This document shows positions 35,425 through 46,665 of a DNA stretch of 64,000 nt, one piece after another. A program made the position numbers and the translations under genes. Where the stretch lies: contig NW_022985181.1 in assembly GCF_010093535.1 (NCBI RefSeq), positions 1,073,324 to 1,137,323 on the forward strand, written 5' to 3'. Position 1 is the stretch's first letter; each line of letters starts with the position of its first letter. The DNA comes from Lindgomyces ingoldianus. Lineage: Eukaryota > Ascomycota > Dothideomycetes > Pleosporales > Lindgomycetaceae. The notes beneath the pieces were generated by a model. That model saw nothing but the letters and a program-made list of their open reading frames with translations, was not told the origin of the DNA and searched no databases.

Positions 35425-37273
35425 ACGTACCTAACAGGTTAGCTGGCCACTTTTGCTAAGCCCCCACTACACTCTACCTATCTACATAATGCCTTAACAA
35501 CAACACTAGATTAAATTTTCTAAAGAACATTAGATATAGCTTACTCTTTAGGCTTTTAAATAAGACTTAAAACTCTCTATATAACACGCTGCAGCTATCT
35601 ATAATGTCTTTTACATAACACTAAGTAATTAACGCGCTAGACAGCCTTTAGAAGCAGAATACTAGCCTAAATTAAGAAATCTAACTAAGCTTAAAAAAAA
35701 AGGTAGTTGTTAAGTACATACTTAAGCTTATTACGCGCAGATTTCCCCCTAGGCTTACAGCTATAGCTAATATAGCTAATTCCTTACGCGCAAAGCGCAA
35801 TCTAGGCTAGGTTAGCTTAAACTAGCCTAGTATGTAGGTTAAGCACTGCTCTAAGTTTATAATAAAGTTTAATTATAAGTTTAATTATAAAAGAGCACTT
35901 TATAAGGATCTAGAGGTTATCTAAGGCTAGTTTTGCCTAGTAGCTAACATAAAAGCTAAGTATAGTATCTAAGATAAAGACATGTATAACTTTAATAAGT
36001 TAAGCTTTATAATAGGCTAGATATTAACTAGAGCAGTTATTACAGCTTTAAAGAAATAAAGACAGCTAAAGGTAATATAGTAAAGTAATAAAGAGTAAAT
36101 AACAGTTATCTAGGGCATTAATATAATAAAGTAAGCTATTTTACTTTTTATTATTTTTAAGGGCTGCTATTACTTCTCTGCTTAGTATAAGAAGAAGAAT
36201 TTACTTTAAAACTAGGTTATTATAGTCTCTAAAAACAGCTAGATAATAAATAAGCTTAGGCTGCAGTAGTTAAAGCACTTTAATAAGCATATAAAAAAAA
36301 GAGTTATAAGCGCTTATTAGCTTTTTATTATTAACAGCTATAAAAGCTATAACTTACTTAATTTCTAGCAGTACTATAAAGAGAATAAGATTATTACTAT
36401 CTATATACCTTTATACTTATTACACCTTTTATAGCCTCTTAATGTAGGTTGTTTTGCCCCTTTAAAGAAGGTGTATAGGGGCTAAGCTAAAGATCTTATG
36501 CGCAACTAGATTACTTACATTATAAAACTTAAGTTTCTACTATGCTTTATACACACTTATAATGCAGTAATTACTTTTAGTAATATCTAAGGAGGGTTTT
36601 AAAGCGCTAGTTTAGTCTTATTTAACCTAGAATAGGTTAAAATAGCTCTTAATGTCTAGTTGTGTACTCTATTACTACTACTACTTATTAATAATAAGCT
36701 TTAGCAGTTGTAAACCTTAAGCAATACTCTTAAATTTAGGTTGTAATTAATGCTTATAAAGGTAAAAATTTAAAGGCATGTAGATAGCTTACTAATGTCT
36801 ATAGTAAAGGCCTTTAAAAAGGTCTTAAAGAGGGCATTAATTATTACGCACAAGCTAGTGTTAGTGTAAAAAGAGATTATAAAGCTTTAAGCAGCAAATA
36901 AAGCTGCTACATAATGTAGATTACATAAAAGAAAGCAGATCTAGGCAAAAAAGACCTTAATAGTTAAGAATAGGGCTTGTCTAACTGCTCTAAAGGAGTT
37001 TAGAGCGCGTAGTGATAGGAAGAAGCTAAAGACGCAGGTGCGCGCTAAAGAAGGTAAGCTAAGTTAAAGGCAATGTAGGCAGTGCAATTAGACTAGGCAT
37101 AACTTGCGTACGTGTAAAAAAGTAGTAGAAGTAGACTCTAAATAATATCTTGTGTTGTATTGCTCTATACAGGGCTAAAGTGGGCAGTTTTGCGCTAGAA
37201 TGGGGTGGTTTTAGTGGGGGCTTGGCAAAAGTGGCCGGCCAACCTGTGTGGCCGGCCAACCTGTTAGGTACGT
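35425..37273 (+). mobile_element. Fot1/Pot2-like element, copy 3 (second subfamily)
   Basis: 1,849 bp, flanked by TA (35423-35424, 37274-37275). Same interior as copy 1, but termini read ACGTACCTAACAGGTT and the subterminal direct repeat is GGTTGGCCGGCCAC, twice at the right end (around 37225-37265). The left terminus has one mutated copy only (AGCTGGCCAC), so one 17-bp unit was lost. The right end keeps GC-rich sequence. Confidence 0.85.
35880..37150 (+). pseudogene. Fot1-type DDE transposase relic in copy 3
   Basis: Same order of mutated motifs as copy 1: TTT-AAT-AAG near 35,990, ATT-AAC-AGC near 36,330, CTT-AAT-GTA-GGT near 36,440. Asp codons are Asn and many stops are present. A basic Lys/Arg-rich stretch followed by a Cys pair (QCRQCN-like, about 37,065-37,095) ends the frame, as in copy 1 near 32,760. 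Confidence 0.7.
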
Positions 37274-38697
37274 TATATATTAACACTTAACATAATTTTT
37301 AACCTAGCTAAGTGTAGTACTATTAAAATCTCCTTTTTCTACTTTACAAAGCTATAATTTATGTATAATAAAATAGTAGTAAAAGAGAATAGTAGGGTAT
37401 AAAAAAAATCTGCTTAGTTTTAAAAAAAAATACTTTAAATTTTTACTAATAATGTGTTATAAAAGAATTAGTTCTGTATAATTACTTAGTTAATAAAGGC
37501 TCTTTATAAAGAACTTTCTTGCTAGAGTGTATAGCTTATATAATAAGCTAAGCTAGCTACTATTACTTTAAATAAGTTAAAAGGTAAGTAAAGACTATTA
37601 AGTAAAAGCTCTTTACTAATAATATTAATTTAGTGCTTTTTTTAGAAATAAAAGTTAACATAGTAATAGCTACTAACAACTTTAGTAGACTTTTTACTAC
37701 TTTTTATATAGTAAAGCTTATAAAGCTAAACTTAGCATAAAACACTTTTATTATTTATATACTATAAACTAGCACTATGCTGCTATATAAAAGAAGGCTT
37801 CTGCTAGCCCTAAAGCTAGCTAAGGTGCTTTATGTAATAACTTAGCTGTTCTAGCTTTACTTTTTTCCCTTTAATCTATATATTATTCTAGTTAATAGGG
37901 AACTTTAACTTAAAGTTATACATAGTATTATTAGAATAGTCCTTTAAAATAGATGCCTCTTTAGCATTATTTATTAGTAATAAAGATAAAGAGCTATTAA
38001 ATAACAGCTATAAAAATAATAAAAATTAAAACTTTTTAAAGTAATAAAAGCTTATATAATAAAGTATAAAAGAGCTTAAAGCTTAAAAGCTTAAAGCTTA
38101 AGAAGCTTATAAAGTGTTATATATTAATTAGCTAGCCTAAAAGAAGTTTAACATGCTTATAGTAATAGAAAATTAAAGTTATAAAATAAAAAATGTAAAA
38201 ATAAGTAAGTCCTTACTATTTTTTTTATATAATTATACTAAGAGGTAATATAGAAAACTTTGCTAGTTGCACTGCCTATAGCCCTTACATGCTCTATATA
38301 ATGTTAATAACTTTACTTTAGGCCTTACTTTAAACCTTACTACTAAAAAAGTTTATATAAGTTATAATATAATATACTTTTTAGCTTTAAATATAATTTA
38401 ATACAACTTAGAAACTAACTACAACTCTATAATGCACGTAATTATAACGTATTGTATTCTACAAATTGTAGTCCTTCCTGTTGGTCACGCTGGTTTTAGA
38501 TATTTCAAGTAGATGGAACTTCCTTCCTTCAAAGATCTAGATACAATCGAACGGCAGAGGTATGCACCCTAATTCATAAATACCCTCTAGGTAGTAACAG
38601 CAATAGCTTCTCTCATTATGAAGAAATGCCCTTATGCTTTTTTTTCTGCATTACACTCATGTGTTCCAGATTTTCAACTCATTGTGATAACAGAGCC

Positions 38698-39798
38698 TCA
38701 ATTCGTTCTTCCCCCAGCCAATTCAGGATAATCAGTAATGCCCGAACCCACATACAGTGGCGCCGGGCTCGCCGTCACCGAGGTCGTTGAGTGGTTAATG
38801 GAGGCGTGCGGATTGCACCCTGGGGCCAGAGCCACTGAAGTCTTATCCGGCACCGGCGGCATACCATATTCTTGAGACGGAGGGTATGTCACCCCAACAA
38901 TAGGTTGTCCTCGCCCACGGCGGAGGATCAAAAGTGCGATGATTCCAATGGCACCTACGGCTACGATTCCCCCAATTACGCCGCCTACGATGATTCCCGT
39001 GTTCTTCGTGCTTTGTCCAGGGGATGAAGGTGGTGAAGTGGATGATGGAGGGGGTGCTGGTACGGTCTGTGTGCTTCTCTCGGTCTGGGTGATTGAGGTA
39101 GGATTCGAGGTTGCAGTTGGGGTTAGAGATGCCGTTAGCCTTGTTGACGTCGTCGTACTTGGTAACACCAGTTGTTCCGCAGTTCCTTCGATTCCTTGTT
39201 AGAATAATTCCCTACTGTCTTTTTAGACACTTACTAGAGTCAGTCGGGTTTATTTGGTAAATGTCCGTGCCTGTGTGGATTGTGGCAGCACACCGAAAAC
39301 TTGTCAAAGGGTCAGATGCCCCAAGAGAGGAATACAGACGATCGCTCGAGCAAATGGAACTGACAGTTCCACTATAATATAGGGATAAAGTTAGTCATTC
39401 GACCGTCTTGCTTGCAAATGCGTCTTACCAATAAGAATCTGTTGAAGCACCAAGCATGTACCCTGAGGAACACCCCGTCCATTGTGGGCAAGATAATGAG
39501 CTCGTCGCGTGACAGAATTTATAGTAACTGCCGTATGTGATGACACTTAATGAAATGTCATAGTAAACAGAAGAGTCTAGCAATACAATGAATCAGAAAT
39601 GACCTCACGTTGTTCCAAGGACTCGGTCTTACAGATGGTTGAGCTAGCAGTTTGGCTAAGTGAGTACCAGCCAAGCGTTCCAAATTGGGCTGATTGTCGG
39701 GGTAACAAGGCTGGTGCAGTGGATGGAGCCTCTAAAGAGTTCATAACGGTTGCCGCGACATAGCTACTCAAAGCTAGAATGACGATGAGAGCTTTCAT
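38698..39798 (-). CDS. Single-pass cell-surface protein with Ser/Thr-rich stalk
   Basis: Four exons on the minus strand: 39798-39633, 39576-39429, 39371-39235, 39194-38698; introns 56, 57 and 40 nt; 315 aa. Residues 1-16 are a signal peptide (MKALIVILALSSYVAA). The ectodomain has paired cysteines (FCHATSSLSCPQWTGCSSGY; SICSSDRLYSS; SFRCAATIH) and is followed by a Thr/Ser/Pro stalk likely O-mannosylated. The membrane segment is IIVGGVIGGIVAVGAIGIIA, with LLILRRGRG as stop-transfer, then a ~75-residue cytosolic tail with YPPSQEYGMPP. This layout is common in fungal wall-stress sensors and related surface proteins, but the WSC cysteine pattern is not evident. Function unknown. The stop codon lies 224 bp from the RIP-degraded block. 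Confidence 0.7.
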
Positions 39799-42700
39799 GG
39801 TTGCGTAAAGCAGAAAGTTGAGTCACTCAAACTACTTCGTGTAAGAACGGGTTGACTTCTTATTATCTCTGGAATGCACACAGCCTTCTGCAATTTCCAT
39901 TTTGCGGCACAGTCCCCAAGGCATGGAAACACGGAGCGAGATATATGCGGGGGCGGATTCCTGCTCGTTCGAATGGCAAGGCTGGCACCTGCCAAAAGAT
40001 GATTGAGAAGCGCCAGGATGGGAAATAATGGGGCTAAAATCATCGGTGAGGAAGGATTTGACGGCGGAGGCTGCGGCACAGGCGTTGTGACCGGAGAAAG
40101 TCAGGGGAAAACAAACATGTAAACGATGCTGTGCGACAAAGACGGTGATAGTGATTGGGTTCTAGAGACAAGAAATTGAAGGCTACGTTAGCTATCAAAA
40201 AAAATCGATGTTTCGCATATTTCCATGCAAACGCGGAAAACTTATCGGGGAGTTTAGAAGACTGTACAAGTGATAGAGAAGGGAGCCTACTCCTTTTAAG
40301 GCCATTCTCCACGCTCCCTACGACGGACAAATATTTTCCTTCTAGAATTCTTTCCAGTAATACTCTCTTTAGGATTAAGTCCTAGTTCTAGTTAAAGATA
40401 GGCCGAAAAGTCAAAATAGCGAGGGTATAAATGAGAAGGATTAAGAAGCGGCTCATTTATTGGGCTATGAAGGGCAAGTGTTCAAGGTGTACTTGAAATT
40501 AAATAGAAAATATGAAGGCGAAACTTAGTGGCCGAATCATAGCAACCATAAACTTATTTACATTCGCTATCAACTCCGTCGCGTCTGAGATAGATGTCTG
40601 GATCCACCTGGCATTCAAGTATATCGGGACCATGAAAGCAAAATAACTGCACACTCATGTTCATGACGCTGAGTGTAGTGATCCGTAGCTTCGTTTTAGG
40701 GATTTCGACTCCATCTTCAAAGTCGCTTGAGTTCTAGTTTCCAGATACTGGGACTGCGAGTGGTGGACCAGAAGCAAACCTTGAAGTTTAGCCTCCTCCA
40801 ATTTCCGTACGTAAATGTATCTCGCTCTTTCCTAGTTGCGGCTCGCGTTGTTCGCATTGCGTCGAGACAATTAAGGATCACTTTCTCCTCCAAGGCTTAA
40901 AATCGTCCACATGTTGAGATACTAGTGCTTCCAATCTGGTCCAAATTACTCTAACAGATTATTTACATCATCTAAGCTAGTTTTCTCAATAATCAGGCTT
41001 AGACCATCTGAAGGAACTGGTTTTCCAGTGGCTTCGATGCTGGGCAGGTTCTGTTTAAGAATCGCGACTAAATCTTCCACCTCATCTCGGAATGCTAGAA
41101 GCCAGCCATTTAGGCAGTGCTAAAATTCTTTTGCATCAAATAGTGTTTGGTGTTCTAGCTGAAGATCCTGTAAGAATGGTCCTAACACTCCGCTGCCATG
41201 AGCGCACTTGTTACGGTGTGATCAATCATCGCCTTGCAGGCCGTAGCTACCTATCTAGGTGAATATGGCTTGGAACCTGCTTCTCCGTCACGGCTGGTCT
41301 AAGTCTGATTGAAGCGGTTGGCCATCGCCTCGAAGCACTTGAGAACTGCTATCACGCTCTTCTAGGATTCTCGACAATCCAGTGAGTGTTCATCGTTAAT
41401 CTAGTTTGATCCAAAATTCAATCTCGCCGCAAAACCCCATTTGCACTGAGCTCTCTCATAGCCCAAGTGGGATAAGTCTACGTATGTTCCATTTCGGGAC
41501 AGAGAATGACATCAGAGGGTCTCCTGGGCTTCTATAGGCTATTTGGCGGATGTTTGGAGCAATGATATATAGCTTTCTGTGAGCGCAGATACCCATTAAT
41601 GAGTGAGCACTGTAAAAGAATCCGGACCAGCCAAGCGCTTACTGGCATCCATACCTGTATGTCGCCTCACTAAGGAAGTCCTCTCGCCCTTTACCTATAA
41701 GGCAAATTCTGCATCTTGATGCAGTAGATCCAGTTCAAAAATTGGACAGGGCAAATCTTTTATGCGAAATTTCAAATACAGATGACGATTTTATTTAACC
41801 AGGTCTTCATACGCTTATCTAGTCTTTGCTAGAAAGTAAAAGCCCCCACTTTTTGAGTCAAGAATATGCGAGATTAACTCTAAAATAGGGCGAACTATCA
41901 AGTAGGTTAGGATTCGAGTTGCTTATTTGAAACGTGCGGCGTTAATACCTAAAGAGATGAGTCAAAGACTCTAGAGAAAATACTGCGGACAAAAGGCTAA
42001 GAATTTGAGGCCCAAACGAGGGTTGGGAGATAGAAGGATTGGTATCTGGTACAAGACATCTGGCCTGATTGATTAATACCAGCTTCCAACCCTGGCCAAG
42101 TTCTCATCATTTGAACACGCTTTTGCAGCGAGCTTTCATCTCCAGCGACGATAACAATTGAGAGATAGACTACATGTGATGTAGTAAGAAGTATATGTAT
42201 ATGTAGAATGATTCTCTGTTAGTCTTCGATAATTGCGAAAATCGGCAAGCGATTTGATGTCATTATTGGCTTGAATCGCCTTGTTTGCCTCTGTCATTGA
42301 CTGGATTAGCTGAGATCCGTGGTTTAGGAGCGCCTCATTCCTGGCACAGGGTCACCAAAGGGGCAGTAAGTTCTTGTATAAGATCCGTTGAGAATCTGTC
42401 TTCATGTTAGTGTTCAACGTCTGAAAAACGTTCCCTGAGCTCAAAACGTCGCCGAGTTGATAGAGATTGACACACTACGGATGCGGACACGAGAGGCCAG
42501 AGAGAACGAAGCAGCGTTTGTGCTATAGTTACTTCTACAATGGGGACTAATGGAAACAGGCATGCTGTGATGATGCTGCATTGATGATGTTGGGTTATTG
42601 AATGCGCACGCACCTGGGCATGAAGTTGAGATTGTTAAGTCACGTTAAAAGTTGGTCAATAAGGTCTTTGTATATTTAAAGTCATAAGTTGATTGGGGCA

Positions 42701-42941
42701 ACATCACAATGTTACATGGCATTGTACAGAATATGTAACAACAGGGTTTTGCTCGCCTCGTAGTTGAAGAAGAAAATATGTTATACAAGAAATGCCATCA
42801 AGAGATGACCATATCTTTGAGCCCGCGCTAGAATCCTCGTGGATACAAAGAGCAGGATTGAGGAGGGTGTACTGTGCAGCCCTCATATTCCATCTCTCTT
42901 AGTCATTCCACCCTTCCTCCCAATCCCTTAAGCCTCTTAAG
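39799..42941. other. Long gene-poor region
   Basis: 3.1 kb, somewhat AT-rich toward 40,400-42,300. Besides the relic at 40946-41196 I see only short frames. No repeats with clear ends were found. Confidence 0.45.
40946..41196 (-). pseudogene. Relic reading frame, possibly N-terminal domain of a fungal NLR/STAND-type protein
   Basis: One minus-strand frame reads GVLGPFLQDLQLEHQTLFDA, then an in-frame TAG (41121-41123), then GWLLAFRDEVEDLVAILKQN and SLIIEKTSLDDVNNLLE up to TAA. The helical, Leu/Glu/Asp-rich character recalls N-terminal helical domains of fungal STAND proteins, but the similarity is impressionistic. Codon-like composition through a stop suggests a decayed gene. Confidence 0.3.
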
Positions 42942-43628
42942 CTACTCTTGCAACTGTTCCCACCGACTCCCTCCCTCCTCTCCATCCGGGATTTCCGGAA
43001 TCCCAAATGTGTTTGTTTCCATTGGTTGTGGACCCCTCGCCATGGTCGTAAGCGTAGTTGGGAAGAATGGCGGCGCTTCACCCGTGGGAAGTGGAATACC
43101 CGTTTCAGTCAAGAAAGGAGTACCAAAGGCAGGGGTTGGGGTATTGCTCGGGCCAAAGAAGCTGAAAGATGGGACAGGTAAAGTGCCAATATCTAGTTGT
43201 CGGCGTTGCTTATTTTTGTGGAGATCGAGTTATTGGTCTGGAGAAAGTGATGGTCCGGGGTTGGAAGTGGTAGGAGCGAGTTTGTAGTCGATGGAGAGCT
43301 TGCGGACGAAGTTTGGCTTTACGATTGGGGCTGGGGCTTGGGGGATAGTGGAGACGACACCTGTTCCGGTCGGGAAGGTAGTGCCGGTCGGGAATGGGAT
43401 GCCCGTACCCGTACCAATGGGGAGACCTCCTGAGCCGGTTGGCACAGGATGGCAGGATAAGAAGGGGCAATCTGCGGTTGCCATTGAAGCTTGGCGGCGG
43501 TATATCAAGTCGAAGATGTCGCCGATGGGGCCCAGATCGCGTAAGAGAGACGCTTGGGGTAAGGACGGAAAAGCGAATGTACCTGCAAGAGTAGAACTTG
43601 TGAGGGAGAGAAGAATGAGGGAACGCAT
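42942..43628 (-). CDS. Secreted Pro/Thr/Gly-rich protein
   Basis: Proposed exons 43628-43323 and 43208-42942 joined over a 114-nt intron (GTAAAG...AATAAG) give 190 aa. The intron length is divisible by three and holds an in-frame TAA; without splicing the product would stop after 132 aa, yet the same frame stays open for 89 codons beyond with the same Pro/Thr/Gly/Phe bias (GIPLPTGEAPPFFP, PTPAFGTPFL), which supports the intron. Residues 1-18 (MRSLILLSLTSSTLAGTF) are a signal peptide; a dibasic YRRQ site lies near 43; two cysteines (CPFLSC) follow, then PTGTG-type repeats. Probably a wall-associated or effector-like protein. A 137-codon plus-strand frame over it is the antisense shadow. Confidence 0.6.
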
Positions 43629-44552
43629 TTGACTGCCGAGTTTTGTTTAGGAATTAAAAAACAGAGTGATGAAGCAGAGAAACAATTGTTGAGGGTTGTA
43701 ATAAGAGCAATGACAGCCAAAAAAATGTTTTGTATCCTTGAAGACAGCAAAGAAAATTTGACACAAACAAGATCGAGTGAGTGACGAAAGTCCAACAAAG
43801 GTAGAACATCAGATATAAGAACAGCAACAGGTCCAAAGATCCCAAGACACGATCACCTCTCCCTCAATCTACTTCCCAGCAATGGCAAGCTTGCACGACG
43901 CAATGCACCTGAAGACATGTCCATAAACCCCAGATATGCGCGGTCGAGTTTCCCCACCCTACAGGTACTATGGAGATCGATCTCAGACTTTCTATGTTCT
44001 TGAAACAGCCGCCGATGAAGTCAAGGTAGCTTTGCACATCGCTCTCTCCTGGCCTCGCACTTGCAGGGACAAACCGCAGAGAATTTCAAGAAGATCGCAT
44101 GGCTGTTTCAAAGCACTCTCCAGTTGAGACTCAGCGTTGGAGACAAAGTAAGGCCATTCAACATCCGCCAAGACGCCCATACCAAGGTTCGCACACAAGT
44201 TTTAGGCCGTGGATGATGTTGTTGGTGCTCAGATCGATGAAGCAAGGATCATTGAAATCTAAAAAAGGTAGCTTTGCAGATGGGAATGAAGGGAAGGCTG
44301 AGGTTCAACGGAGATAAGGGCTTGGCAAGGGAGCTTAAATAAGGCTTATCTCAGCGTTACTATTGGATGTAAGGGCATATCTGTCGCCTTCACGTGAATG
44401 CACATTTTGGTAGACTAAACAGGGCCTCTAGCTTACACTAGCCTCATCGGAATTAATATTGACAGCTGCGTCTATTGGGATCAACCCTCCCTCGCAAATT
44501 GAGATACAGGTCAAAGCACTAATCCGGGAAGCTCAGATTCAACTAGATGAAT
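43629..44552. other. Intergenic region, no gene seen
   Basis: 0.9 kb: upstream region of the secreted-protein gene and 3' flank of the MFS gene. No supported frame. Confidence 0.5.
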
Positions 44553-46001
44553 CTACAACCAACCAACTCGCTTCGCAGCGAAACCCCAACCACCAAGCAG
44601 GGCCGTCGTACCAGTGAAAACGATGAGTGCACCATATCCGCTTCCATACGCCATTCCCGCTTTCCATGTACCTGCATGTAGAAGCGCTTCGCTCAATGGT
44701 CCACTACACAAGTTTCCTACGCCCTTGCCGGCCGATAGACACGCGAAAACCATACCAGAGTCAGCCCCTCTCTTCTTCTGTTTCGTGTCGCGAATAATGG
44801 CGCTCCAAGTACTGGACTGGCAACCTGCGAAGGCCCCATAGATGATGCAGAAGATGTAGAGGGGCACAAGGGACGTTGAAAGACCCCAGAGAAGGAAAAC
44901 CCCGATCGTAGAGCCCATGGCGGAAACGAAAAGGCAGGTGGTGACGTGGTACTTATCGACGGCAACACCCATGCACATGCATCCAACGAATGCAGCGCCG
45001 TTGAGAAGAATGACAGTCAGGACACTCTCAAAGTTTGTAGCGCCAAGGGAGCGAGCGAAGGTCGGGAGATAGATGGCTGGGAGAAAGTAACCCAGGCTTT
45101 GAATGACATTCCCGGACTGTAGAATAAGATAATTTGAGCATTTCCAAAAGGACATATCAAAACTGCGGGATTGTGAATTCTGAGATAGTGGAATCCGTTG
45201 CTTGAAAAAGAAGAGGATAGGGAAATTAAGCCCGACAAAAGTCAGAGCGCAAACTCGAAGTGTGGTGCGGAAGCCATAAGTATGAAGAAGCCATTCCAAG
45301 ACAACAGGGAGAATGGCGCCAGATAACCCAAGGCCAGCCATTGTAGCACCGTATGCAAAACCTCTGCGGCGTACCCACCATTCTTCCAAATAGAAGAGGA
45401 TGGGAGTCCATGCAAAACCTCCGCCGATGGCATAGATGATCCCTTGAGTGAGGATCAAGTGGGACACGTTAGTGGAAAATGAGCCCAGGCCGAGGGCGAG
45501 ACAGACAACGACGAGGCCAATTGGTGTTGCCCATCTTCGCAGCTTAGGGAAGTATTTCAATAAAGCAAACATAATCGTAATATCCATGTACATTATTCCC
45601 TAAGAGAAGATCAGCACTAGATCTTCAGCTAGATAATACTCATTCCTACCATGGCACATGCACCTACGACGGCAATGTTGTTTGAGCCAGCAAATGGCTC
45701 ATGAGTACTGTAGTATTCTTGGAAGACACCGTAGGAGGCTGGAAATCCTGTGTAGCTTGTTATTAGTAAATCCTAAGAATAGGATCCACGACTAAATTGA
45801 CTGACCCCATATTAGTGCCTCGAGCATGAAGCAAGCTAGGAGACACAGCCAAGCATCCTTTCCACCATCGGCTGGTGGCAATGAGAATCCCTCATTCGCT
45901 TCAAGTGAAGTGATTGATTCATTTCGATAAGCTTGAGCTTCGTTGGCTGATTGAGCTTGTGATTGTGGTCTTAACTCGACCTCGACACCGCTAGAAGCCA
46001 T
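44553..46001 (-). CDS. Major facilitator transporter, monocarboxylate (MCT/SLC16-like) family
   Basis: Three exons on the minus strand: 46001-45806, 45747-45650, 45599-44553; introns 58 and 50 nt; 446 aa. A ~48-residue acidic cytosolic N-terminus precedes DAWLCLLACFMLEALIWG (first helix) and FPASYGVFQEYY, the fungal equivalent of the MCT helix-1 pattern. Twelve helices can be counted; the loop after helix 4-5 has EEWWVRRRGFAYGATMAGLG, a conserved MCT-type element with RR-G-A/S-G. No drug-transporter signature. The substrate is not predictable; fungal relatives include riboflavin, monocarboxylate and metabolite exporters. No biosynthetic cluster surrounds it. Confidence 0.9.
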
Positions 46002-46665
46002 CTTGCCTAATAGAAATACTGCGGTGTGAAGAAGTGGATATTGTTGTCAGCTCCACGAAGAAATGCCAGCGTCAAAAGGACTTTGAGATGATTGGGAGGG
46101 ATCAACGATAGGGCGTGCAGCTAAGGCCGATGACGGAGTGCAGGAGGGGCCATCTCACCCAACAAGCTCACCACAAACGTTCTCCACTTTGAGTCGGGTT
46201 ATCCTCCACGCTTGTGAGTAGAACGAAAAGTTTTGCTAGTATTTCTTATGCCCTCTATTTCCGTCTCGTGAGCAATTATTTCCGGTTCTGGAAAGCCTGG
46301 TAAGGGCCATGAACTGGGTCTGTGATGTTGTGTTGTCATAACGGCAGGAGAAATCTATCAGGAGACCACTGCGACTTCGAGGCGCAGGGAAAAGACGAAG
46401 AGGAAAGAGAGGATTTAATAGAGAGATGGAGATGTGGGCGAAGCAGAAGCAGACTTTCTTAGTCAGCAGGGGTGGAGCGGAAAGAGCGGAGCGGGATATT
46501 AGTGTGGCTCCCCAAACGCGAGACCGAATCTTGACGCGCTCCAACTTTTACTTTCCCCGACTACATTTACAACCTCCATTGCGCCACCCCTCCCTGCCTT
46601 AACCGCGTTTCGACATGCTGTACAGCTTAGCGACCCCATAGTATCCTCTCTCTCCGTTCCTGATC
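46002..46665. other. Divergent promoter region
   Basis: 664 bp between the divergent starts of the MFS transporter and ORC4. Frames on either strand are short and motif-free. Confidence 0.5.

Larger units (their letters stand above)
30723..38474. mobile_element. RIP-degraded nest of DNA transposons (AT-rich block)
   Basis: 7.75 kb at roughly 20-28% G+C in sampled lines, with sharp edges. TpA is very common and CpA rare, as RIP leaves. The outer ends are inverted: GGACTACAAGTTGTAG at 30723-30738 and the complement of GGACTACAATTTGTAG ending at 38474, one mismatch in 16. Inside lie three younger elements, each flanked by TA (31098-32962, 33370-34469, 35425-37273). Removing them leaves about 2.9 kb of host element (30723-31097, 32965-33369, 34472-35424, 37276-38474). 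I could not identify its class; no target duplication of the outer ends is evident. A 94-codon frame at 34583-34867 lies in the host part and is probably chance in AT-rich DNA. Confidence 0.8.

Noticed and set aside
42874..43287. 137-codon plus-strand frame
   Set aside because: Antisense of the PT/G-rich secreted-protein exon; the minus strand has the signal peptide and splice sites.
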